NCBI GenBank assembly: GCA_021648025.1
Contig: JAKITO010000022.1
Span: 1 to 49,950, forward strand
Length of the DNA stretch: 49,950 nucleotides
Reading direction: 5' to 3'
Source of the DNA: Paracoccaceae bacterium
GTDB lineage: Bacteria > Pseudomonadota > Alphaproteobacteria > Rhodobacterales > Rhodobacteraceae
Within the stretch, counting starts at the first letter, position 1; the number at the start of each line of letters is the position of its first letter. The position numbers were made by a program, and so were the translations under genes. Below are positions 43,682-49,950 of the stretch, in pieces. Under the pieces are notes generated by a model. The model searched no databases, had not been told where the DNA came from, and worked only from the letters and a program-made list of their open reading frames with translations.

Positions 43682-45700
43682 TTAGCCTAAAAGCGCCTTG
43701 ACCTTGGCGACCGTCGCCGCCGCCGTTATGCCAAACTTTTCAAACAACTCCTCTGCCGGGGCCGACGCGCCAAAGCTGTCCATGCCGACAAAGTCGGACT
43801 TGGCGTCCCGCCCGCCTTCGCCCGACAGCCACCGGTCCCAGCCTTGGCGCACTGCGGCCTCGATACCAACCCGGACCGGGCCCGCAGGCAGGACCTTGCG
43901 CCGATAGGTCTCGTCCTGTTCGGCGAACAACTCCATGCAGGGCATGGACACCACGCGGGTGCCGATACCGTCGCTTTCCAGCATCTCGCGGGCCTGCATG
44001 GCGATACAGACCTCGGAACCGGTGGCAATCAGCACTGCCTGGGTTTTGCCGGTGGCTTTGGCCAGAACATAGGCGCCCTGCGCGCTGAGGTTCCTGGCCT
44101 TGTGTTCCAGGCGCACCGTTGGCAGGCCCTGACGGGTCAGGGACAAAACTGATGGGGTTTCCTTGGTGGTCAGGGCAATTTCCCAGGCCTCGGCTGTTTC
44201 CACTGAATCCGCCGGGCGGAAAACGTAAGTGTTCGGTGTCGCGCGCGAGATCGCCAGATGTTCGACCGGCTGGTGGGTTGGTCCGTCTTCGCCTAACCCT
44301 ATGGAATCATGGGTCATTACAAACACAGTCGGGATCCGCATCAACGCCGCCAGCCGCATGGCGGGCCTTGCATAATCGGTGAACGCCATGAACGTGCCGC
44401 CATAGGCGCGCGCGCCGCCATGCAGCACCATGCCGTTCATCGCCGCCGCCATGCCATGTTCGCGAATGCCCCAATAGACATAGCGCCCCTTGCGGTTGTC
44501 CGTATCAAACACCCCCATATCGTCGGATTTGGTGTTGTTTGATCCCGTCAGGTCAGCCGAGCCGCCAATGGTTTCCGGCATCACCGGATTGACCGCCTTC
44601 AACACGTTTTCCGACGATTTGCGCGTGGCCATAGTGGCGGCGTCCTCGCTCGCCTGTTTTTTCAGATTGCGGATCACCCCGGCCAGCTTCTTTGGCGCAT
44701 CGCCGCCATAGACCCGGGCGAACTCGGCCTGTTTGCGTGTCGATTGCCCGGCCAGCTGGGCCTCCCATTCGCGGCGTGCCGCTGCCCCGCGCGCGCCAAT
44801 CGCCGCCCAGTCAGATTTTATTTCCGCCGGGATAACAAAGGCATCCGCGGTCCAGCCGTAAGCGGCCTTGGTGTCTTTGATCAGGGTTTCATCAGTCAAA
44901 GCACCGTGGCCTTTTGAGGTGTCCTGGGCCGATGATCCCAGTGCGATATGGGTCTTGCAGGCAATCATTGTCGGCCTTTTGCCGGTCCTGGACTTGGTCA
45001 GGGCGGCGTCGATGGCTTCGGGATCGTGGCCATCAACTTCGATCACCCGCCAGCCGGCTGCTTTGAAACGCATCACCTGATCGGTGCGGTCCGACAGGGA
45101 CACCTTGCCGTCGATGGTGATGTCGTTGTTGTCCCACAGCACCACCAGACGGCTAAGTTCATGCCGCCCGGCCAGGCCAATCGCCTCGTGGCTGATGCCC
45201 TCCATCAGGCAGCCGTCCCCGGCAATCACAAAGGTGCGGTGATCGACCAGTTTGCGGCCATAACGCCCGCGCTGAATTTCTTCGGCCATTGCCATGCCGA
45301 CAGCCATGGCCAGCCCCTGACCCAGCGGGCCGGTGGTGGACTCGATGCCCGACGCGTGGCCATATTCCGGGTGCCCGGCGGTGCGCGCACCCCATTGGCG
45401 GAAATTCCTGATTTCGTCCATGGTCATATCCGCGTACCCCGTCAGGTGCAGCAACGAATACAGCAACATCGAACCATGCCCTGCCGACAGAATGAACCGG
45501 TCACGGTCTGGCCAGTTGGGCGCGCTGGCGTCAAATTTCAGGTGGTTGGCAAACAGCACAGTCGCCACGTCGGCCATGCCCATGGGCATACCGGAATGGC
45601 CGGAATTGGCGGCGTGAATGGCATCAAGCGTCAGGGCGCGAATGGCTGTGGCGCGGGCCCAGTGGGTGGGGTTGGCGGTGCGAAGGGCGGTCAGATCCAC
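43682..45700 (-). CDS. tkt: Transketolase
   Basis: Thiamine-diphosphate enzyme of the pentose phosphate and Calvin pathways. Full length from the GTG at 45700: 672 residues. AAAGGAT lies eight bases before that GTG and the following [18 protein letters not shown] matches family N-termini; a frame start at 45769 would add 23 unrelated residues. Seen: [16 protein letters not shown]-binding GDGCLMEG...NND, and transketolase motif [13 protein letters not shown] in the pyrimidine domain. Monocistronic, divergent from the coiled-coil/zapA operon. Confidence 0.95.
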   Translation of the reverse strand: MDLTALRTANPTHWARATAIRALTLDAIHAANSGHSGMPMGMADVATVLFANHLKFDASAPNWPDRDRFILSAGHGSMLLYSLLHLTGYADMTMDEIRNFRQWGARTAGHPEYGHASGIESTTGPLGQGLAMAVGMAMAEEIQRGRYGRKLVDHRTFVIAGDGCLMEGISHEAIGLAGRHELSRLVVLWDNNDITIDGKVSLSDRTDQVMRFKAAGWRVIEVDGHDPEAIDAALTKSRTGKRPTMIACKTHIALGSSAQDTSKGHGALTDETLIKDTKAAYGWTADAFVIPAEIKSDWAAIGARGAAARREWEAQLAGQSTRKQAEFARVYGGDAPKKLAGVIRNLKKQASEDAATMATRKSSENVLKAVNPVMPETIGGSADLTGSNNTKSDDMGVFDTDNRKGRYVYWGIREHGMAAAMNGMVLHGGARAYGGTFMAFTDYARPAMRLAALMRIPTVFVMTHDSIGLGEDGPTHQPVEHLAISRATPNTYVFRPADSVETAEAWEIALTTKETPSVLSLTRQGLPTVRLEHKARNLSAQGAYVLAKATGKTQAVLIATGSEVCIAMQAREMLESDGIGTRVVSMPCMELFAEQDETYRRKVLPAGPVRVGIEAAVRQGWDRWLSGEGGRDAKSDFVGMDSFGASAPAEELFEKFGITAAATVAKVKALLG

Positions 45701-45816
45701 AGGCTTGTATCCTTTGAAAAGAGTGATGGTTTTCTGCTCAATAACACCCGCTCCCCAAAGATCAAGCATCGTGGCGGTGCCACATAAGCGACCACCTCAG
45801 CAGTACGCTACAAGTG

Positions 45817-45834
45817 CTTGATTACCTTGATTAC
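45817..45834. repeat. Tandem 9-bp repeat in the tkt/zapA divergent spacer
   Basis: CTTGATTAC is repeated twice without a gap (45817-45825 and 45826-45834). It lies in the ~280-bp divergent spacer, where promoters are expected. Confidence 0.6.
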
Positions 45835-45916
45835 AACGGAGGGGGGGTATTTCCCGGCGGGTTTGGTTAAAGTGGGGCAATTCGGCAGGTTCAGCGATTC
45901 GCTTGGTAACAAGGGC

Positions 45917-45956
45917 GCACAGGATTGCACAGGATTACACTGGACTGCACAGGCAA
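45917..45956 (+). repeat. 10-bp tandem array before the zapA operon
   Basis: Four 10-bp units: GCACAGGATT, GCACAGGATT, ACACTGGACT, GCACAGGCAA. The spacing equals one helical turn, putting the units on one DNA face. It ends 25 bp before the start codon at 45982. Confidence 0.75.
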
Positions 45957-45981
45957 ACGACAACAGGGATGGATAAGGCGC

Positions 45982-46530
45982 ATGAGCCAGATCGAGGAAT
46001 ATCAAAGCCGGATCGTCGCCGCGATGGAGCGGATCGGTGCCGGGGTTGCAGCGCTGGACGCGCAAGGCGCGCAAGGCACCGGTGCCGCTGAGGCATTGGG
46101 CGCGCAGCTTGAAGAGGAAAAGCAGGCCAATGCGCAGCTGGAAGAACGCCTGGCCTCGCTGATCTCGAAACACCAGGCTGAGCTGGCGGCGCAAAAGGCC
46201 GAGTTGGACACATCGGCCGAGTTCACGGCGCTGAAGGCGCAATTGAAGGCACTGCAAGCCGGGCAGTCCGAAGCGATGTCACGTCTTGATATGGATGTGC
46301 AAAGAATGCGGCAGGCCAATGACCAACTGCGCGCCAGCAACGCCGCTTTGCGCCGCGCCAACGAACAAGGCGTCGGAGAGCCGCATCTGATCAACTCGGC
46401 CATGCTGGCCGAATTGGAATCCTTGCGTGCCTCGCGCGCCACGGACAGCGCCGAAGTCAGCGCGGTTCTGGATAAATTGGGACCATTGTTGGCCGGGGCC
46501 AAGAACCTGCCCGAAGGGGAGGACGCGTAA
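45982..46530 (+). CDS. Coiled-coil protein upstream of zapA
   Basis: A 182-residue, charged, cytoplasmic protein made almost entirely of coiled coil (E/Q/A/L-rich heptads, about residues 5-135, such as QLEEEKQANAQLEERLASLISK). No membrane segment. Its stop (TAA) overlaps the zapA start by one base, so the two are made together. I recall such a gene before zapA in related alphaproteobacteria; a ZapB-like partner role is plausible but unproven. ATG at 45982 with AAGGCG upstream. Confidence 0.8.
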   Translation: MSQIEEYQSRIVAAMERIGAGVAALDAQGAQGTGAAEALGAQLEEEKQANAQLEERLASLISKHQAELAAQKAELDTSAEFTALKAQLKALQAGQSEAMSRLDMDVQRMRQANDQLRASNAALRRANEQGVGEPHLINSAMLAELESLRASRATDSAEVSAVLDKLGPLLAGAKNLPEGEDA

Positions 46531-46898
46531 TGCCGGAAGTCACCATTCAGATAGGCGGACGCGGGTTTGATGTGTCTTGTCAGGAAGGCGAAGAAAGTTA
46601 TCTGCACACTGCCGCCAAGATGCTGGACGACGAAGCACAGGTTTTGTCAGACCAGATTGGGCGCATGCCCGAGGCGCGGATGTTGCTGATGGCCGGTTTG
46701 TTGCTGGCCGACAAAACCGCCGCTGTCGAGGACAAGATCAAAGAGGTCGAGGCCGAGTTGGCGGGTTTGCGCGGCGGGTCTGTGCCGGAACGCGTGGAGG
46801 TTCCGGTGGTGCCCGAAGCGGTGACCGAAACATTGGCCGAACTGGCCGCGCGCGCCGAAGCGCTGGCGGCAGAGATTGAAGGGAAAGCAGCCGGATAA
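46530..46898 (+). CDS. zapA: Cell division protein ZapA
   Basis: Promotes FtsZ-ring assembly by cross-linking filaments. The 122 residues begin with the ZapA fold (VTIQIGGRGFDVSCQEGEE, YLHTAAKMLDDE), followed by a long C-terminal helix used for tetramerisation (ARMLLMAGLLLADKTAAVEDKIKEVEAEL). Start ATG overlaps the upstream TAA. 60 bp remain before grxD on the opposite strand, so there is no room for the 6S RNA gene that follows zapA in many species. Confidence 0.92.
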   Translation: MPEVTIQIGGRGFDVSCQEGEESYLHTAAKMLDDEAQVLSDQIGRMPEARMLLMAGLLLADKTAAVEDKIKEVEAELAGLRGGSVPERVEVPVVPEAVTETLAELAARAEALAAEIEGKAAG

Positions 46899-46928
46899 CA
46901 CTCCGACTGTGCCTTTTACGCAGATTTA

Positions 46929-46949
46929 GCCCCGGATCAGATCCGGGGC
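46929..46949. terminator. Hairpin between convergent zapA and grxD
   Basis: GCCCCGGATC and GATCCGGGGC are perfect inverted repeats separated by one base. No U-run on either side, so it may be a termination or mRNA-stabilising hairpin. I recall this core as a common Rhodobacterales intergenic palindrome. Confidence 0.45.
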
Positions 46950-46958
46950 GGCGTCTTA

Positions 46959-47321
46959 CTAACCGTTGGCTTCGCGGATTTTTTCGGCGGCGTCTTTGTC
47001 GTAGGTGACGCCATTGGTTTCAAACAATGTGTCCAATTCGCCCGACATGGTCATTTCGGTGATAATATCGCAGCCCCCGACAAATTCGCCTTTGACATAC
47101 AGTTGCGGCACGGTCGGCCAGTCCGAAAAGTCCTTGATCCCCTGGCGCACCGCGTCATCGGCCAAAACGTTCACATCGGCAAATTCCACGCCCATATAGT
47201 TCAGAACGCCGGCCACACGGGATGAAAACCCGCATTGCGGCATTTCCTTGGTGCCTTTCATGTAAAGCACCACGTCATTGGCCGTGATCTGTTCTTGAAT
47301 TTGGGTTGCTGTATCGCTCAT
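46959..47321 (-). CDS. grxD: Monothiol glutaredoxin (Grx4/GrxD type)
   Basis: A 120-residue CGFS glutaredoxin that carries and donates Fe-S clusters with glutathione. Active site MPQCGFSSRV (Cys30), then WPTVPQLYVKGEFVGGCDII, the glutathione-binding cis-proline region. Lies downstream of bolA by 34 bp on the same strand; BolA and monothiol Grx form a known Fe-S complex, so their pairing is functional. Confidence 0.96.
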   Translation of the reverse strand: MSDTATQIQEQITANDVVLYMKGTKEMPQCGFSSRVAGVLNYMGVEFADVNVLADDAVRQGIKDFSDWPTVPQLYVKGEFVGGCDIITEMTMSGELDTLFETNGVTYDKDAAEKIREANG

Positions 47322-47355
47322 GTTGTTGGTTCCATCTTTTTCGGGAAGGACTGGA

Positions 47356-47592
47356 TCAGTCCGGAATCTTGGTGGTCAGGGCCAGCGCGTGCAATTCACC
47401 ATGCGCGCCGTCCATCTTGCCCTTGAGGGCCGCATAGACCGCGCGCTGTTGTTGCACCCGGTTCTTGCCACGAAAACTCTCGTCGGTAACTTCGGCGGCA
47501 AAATGCGAGCCGTCTTCGCCCATCACGGCGATGGTTGCATCGGGAAAACTCTCGCGGATCAGGGCTTCGATTTCAGAGGCAAGGATTGCCAT
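47356..47592 (-). CDS. bolA: BolA family protein
   Basis: A 78-residue BolA/IbaG-type protein that binds the monothiol glutaredoxin in Fe-S handling. It shows the class II KH-like fold pattern, with AEVTDESFRGKNRVQQQRAVYAALKGKM and the C-terminal HALALTTKIPD. It precedes grxD on the minus strand and lies 71 bp after the sulfotransferase gene. Confidence 0.93.
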   Translation of the reverse strand: MAILASEIEALIRESFPDATIAVMGEDGSHFAAEVTDESFRGKNRVQQQRAVYAALKGKMDGAHGELHALALTTKIPD

Positions 47593-47663
47593 GGTGTGTC
47601 TCTCCTCGGGGATCGTTGTTGGCTAGATAAGGTGAAGTTGCTTCTGGCGCAAGGTTGGGCAGG

Positions 47664-48704
47664 CTATGGGATTGGTTGTTTTGGTCGCAGGCGTTTTATA
47701 AATTCGGCCGCAGGGTCGCCCATCTGGCGCAGGATCAGGTCGGCCCAGACCTGGGTCTGACGCAGGGTTTCCGGGCTGTGATATTCATTGGCTTCAAGGC
47801 TTTGCGCCAGCGGCACCACCGCACTTTCGGCCTGATCCAGAGCCGGTACAAAACAGGGCGCGCCAACCCAGACCTTGTCCATTTGGCGCGCGTCCGCACG
47901 ACAAGCCTGCGCGATCCGGTCATAAAGTTCGCGGGTCAGAGCCAGTTTTTCGCCGGGCTGCCTTGGCGCGCGCTCATGCAGCAACCGCCCGAACAGCTTG
48001 CCAAATGTCACCCGGTTTTCCATTGGCACCTCTGCTGCAACAAACCGGCGCTGCAACAGGCGCATCACCGCCAGATCAGGCAAATGCAGCGAACGATTGT
48101 GGTTTTTCCCGATTGCCAGGTCAAATGGATCATCGCCCAGTATCTGGCGCAGAAAGTCCTGGCGTACATCGCCGTTTGCCAGAAATTTGCGCACAAACGG
48201 GCGTACGATCAGGCGCTCGCCGAATTCAGCCCGCCACAGTGCCAGCCGCGCCATATAATCAAATCGCCCGGTTTCAAGGTACATCAAGACAAATTCGTCC
48301 ATCTCGCCGGTGCTGTGTCCAAGTTTCAACCGCTCGGAAAATTGCGCCAACGCCCGTGAGGCATGGGGGCGCACATAAACGATGACTTTCACCGTTTCGG
48401 CGTATTTGGGCAGGTTTTCGCGGATCGCCCTGGCCACCTTGACAGGGTTGCAAAACTCGAACAATTCGCTGGACAGGACGGCCACATCCCAGCTTTCTTC
48501 CTCTAGGCGCCGGGCGGCATTCTGCCAGGGTTTCGGATAAAGGTCCGGGCGCTGGCCCAGCGACAAAGCCAGCCGACCATGGTGGAGCTGTCTGGGGAAA
48601 AGCAGGCGCGAATGCTTTGGCGTGGCCTGGCCACCCGTCAGCATGTCCTGGATAGCAGTAGAGCCGGTCTTGCAATCGCCGATATGCAGGAAAAGCTGCT
48701 TCAC
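47664..48704 (-). CDS. Sulfotransferase-like protein
   Basis: A 346-residue protein with an N-terminal P-loop for [15 protein letters not shown] (residues 9-19), and the 3'-phosphate segment [20 protein letters not shown]. This fits the general sulfotransferase fold found in carbohydrate and lipid sulfotransferases. Substrate unknown. It overlaps purL by 4 bp (48701-48704), so its expression is coupled to purine synthesis, which is not obviously related. Confidence 0.78.
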   Translation of the reverse strand: MKQLFLHIGDCKTGSTAIQDMLTGGQATPKHSRLLFPRQLHHGRLALSLGQRPDLYPKPWQNAARRLEEESWDVAVLSSELFEFCNPVKVARAIRENLPKYAETVKVIVYVRPHASRALAQFSERLKLGHSTGEMDEFVLMYLETGRFDYMARLALWRAEFGERLIVRPFVRKFLANGDVRQDFLRQILGDDPFDLAIGKNHNRSLHLPDLAVMRLLQRRFVAAEVPMENRVTFGKLFGRLLHERAPRQPGEKLALTRELYDRIAQACRADARQMDKVWVGAPCFVPALDQAESAVVPLAQSLEANEYHSPETLRQTQVWADLILRQMGDPAAEFIKRLRPKQPIP

Positions 48705-49950
48705 AGCTCAGCGATGGCTGCGGCAAAACTGGTGCGATAGGTTGCCGAAAGCTCGGCCAGGGACGCCTCGGAACGACCGATACGCACCAATTGGCCGGTA
48801 AAGCGGCCCACCGACGCGATGGGCACATCGGCGCGTGCGGCGGCGATCATCAGGGCCTCGGCCTGATCAAAGTTGCAGGCCACAAGGTAGCGCGCCTGAT
48901 CTTCACCAAACAGCATTTCGGTCGGGGCATGGTCCAATATCACGCCTATGCCTGAGCCTTCGGCCAACTCAAACGCGGCCATTGCCAGCCCACCATCCGA
49001 CAGGTCGGTGCAGGCCGCAATCAGGTCCCGATTGGCGCGGATAAAGTCGCCGTTGCGCTTTTCCGCCGTCAGATCAACGGGTGGTGCATCGCCTTCCTCG
49101 CGGTTGAAAACTTCGGCCAAAAGGGCGGATTGGCCGAGGTGCCCCAAGGTTTCGCCGATCACCAGGGCGGCGTGGCCGTCGCGCACGGTGGTGCCGATGA
49201 TGTCGTCCATATGCGTCAGAATTCCGACGCCGCCGATGGTTGGTGTCGGCAGAATGCCCGCCCCGTCGGTTTCGTTATAAAGGGATACATTGCCGGACAC
49301 GATCGGCATGTCCAGCGCGCGGCAGGCCGCCCCAATGCCTTTGATGGCGCCAACAAACTGGCCCATGATCTCGGGCTTTTCCGGGTTGCCAAAGTTAAGG
49401 TTGTCAGTGCAGGCCAAAGGCGTGGCCCCTACGGCAGTCAGGTTGCGATAGGCCTCGGCCACCGCCTGGGCGCCGCCGCGTTCCGGGTTGGCCATCACAT
49501 ATCTGGGCGTCACATCCGAAGTGAATGCCAGCGCCTTTTCGGTGCCATGCACCCGGATGATGCCGGCGCCAAGCCCCGGCGTGCGGTTGGTGTCACCCAT
49601 GACCATTGTATCATATTGCTCGTAAACCCATGACTTTGACGCGTAATTGGGAGAGCTGATCAAGGCGCGCAAGCCATCTACCGGGTCAATCTGAGGCACA
49701 TCGCCCAGCGGTTCGGCGGGCGGCGTTTCCACCCAGGGGCGGTCATATTCGGGGGCCGAACCTGACAGGGTGGCCAGCGGCAGGTCGGCCATGACGCGGC
49801 CTTTGTGGTAGATGATAAACCGGTCTTCGGCGATGGTTTCGCCGACAATGGCGAAATCAAGGTCCCATTTGTCAAACACGGCGCGGGCCTCGGCCTCAAG
49901 CTCAGGACGCAGCACCATCAGCATGCGTTCCTGGGATTCCGACAACATCA
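48701..49950 (-). CDS. purL: Phosphoribosylformylglycinamidine synthase II (PurL), C-terminal part (cut by window end)
   Basis: Purine biosynthesis enzyme making FGAM from FGAR and glutamine-derived ammonia. The window holds 415 residues of the C-terminal end; the N-terminal ~300 lie beyond 49950. Seen: LSESQERML, the [20 protein letters not shown] stretch, [20 protein letters not shown] and [10 protein letters not shown], and the C-terminal [14 protein letters not shown] motif. No glutaminase domain follows, so it is the small PurL that needs separate PurQ and PurS. Confidence 0.95.
   Translation of the reverse strand, partial: MLSESQERMLMVLRPELEAEARAVFDKWDLDFAIVGETIAEDRFIIYHKGRVMADLPLATLSGSAPEYDRPWVETPPAEPLGDVPQIDPVDGLRALISSPNYASKSWVYEQYDTMVMGDTNRTPGLGAGIIRVHGTEKALAFTSDVTPRYVMANPERGGAQAVAEAYRNLTAVGATPLACTDNLNFGNPEKPEIMGQFVGAIKGIGAACRALDMPIVSGNVSLYNETDGAGILPTPTIGGVGILTHMDDIIGTTVRDGHAALVIGETLGHLGQSALLAEVFNREEGDAPPVDLTAEKRNGDFIRANRDLIAACTDLSDGGLAMAAFELAEGSGIGVILDHAPTEMLFGEDQARYLVACNFDQAEALMIAAARADVPIASVGRFTGQLVRIGRSEASLAELSATYRTSFAAAIAEL

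Noticed and set aside
45917..45956. CRISPR-like array
   Set aside because: The 10-bp units have no spacers and there are no cas genes, so it is a short tandem repeat only.
46899..46958. 6S RNA gene after zapA
   Set aside because: Only 60 bp are available before grxD and no 6S-like structure is visible.

Overview
This 50 kb window is a piece of chromosome from an alphaproteobacterium, most likely of the Rhodobacterales/Roseobacter group. This is an inference from several things: moderately high GC content; gene neighbourhoods that I recall as typical of that group (dnaB-alr-...-radA, purL-sulfotransferase-bolA-grxD, a coiled-coil gene with zapA); a B12-dependent class II ribonucleotide reductase; an MttB-family methyltransferase; and intergenic palindromic repeats. 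Nearly all of it is ordinary, densely packed housekeeping sequence. I see no integrase, transposase, phage gene, CRISPR array or rRNA.

Layout. 1-5262 (minus strand): dnaB, alr, the permease and ATPase of an Mla-type lipid ABC transporter (translationally overlapped with alr), a PqiA-like membrane protein and the start of radA. 5450-7229 (minus): pyrC then pyrE for pyrimidine synthesis. 7310-11695 (plus): a tightly coupled four-gene catabolic-looking operon of FAD amine/amino-acid oxidase, M81 (MlrC-like) metallopeptidase, alpha/beta hydrolase and ornithine-cyclodeaminase-family protein; every junction is a 4-base ATGA overlap. 11996-14417: a 63-residue lipoprotein facing a 695-residue protein of unknown function with duplicated helical modules and a coiled coil, the least explained gene here. 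14636-17623: tRNA-Gly, an SLC13/RCK_C transporter and the YebC regulator.

17689-22700: the divergent argP-lysE pair, a DMT exporter, then betI-betA with a recognisable BetI operator but no betB. 22754-28857 (minus): fabI, gpt, an aminotransferase, ppiD and trpE, with a perfect 56-bp palindrome lying over the aminotransferase start. 29092-30933 (plus): pdxH, a double cold-shock-domain protein and a DUF192 protein. 31027-35426: tRNA-Pro, a 666-bp gene-free stretch and nrdJ. 35736-38016: an RTX calcium-binding protein, a methyltransferase and a tiny periplasmic EF-hand protein. 38205-40796: ccmC-ccmD-ccmG (cytochrome c maturation), DUF3572 and a HAD phosphatase. 40910-42469: an MttB-like methyltransferase. 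42515-45700 (minus): a sulfide:quinone-oxidoreductase-like flavoprotein and transketolase. 45982-46898 (plus): a coiled-coil protein and zapA (cell division). 46959-49950 (minus): purL (cut by the window end), a sulfotransferase-like gene, bolA and the monothiol glutaredoxin grxD.

The most interesting non-genic signal is a small family of GTAG-headed hairpin repeats (REP/REPIN type) at 931-992, 17669-17692 and 42485-42507. Their stem sequences differ but stay self-complementary. Other structures worth a look are the 56-bp palindrome at 27478-27533, a 10-bp-period tandem array before the zapA operon, an in-frame repeat tail on CcmG, and a second dispersed repeat at gene 3' ends (446-489 and 6144-6188). 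No result here rests on a database search; product names come from recognising motifs and gene order.
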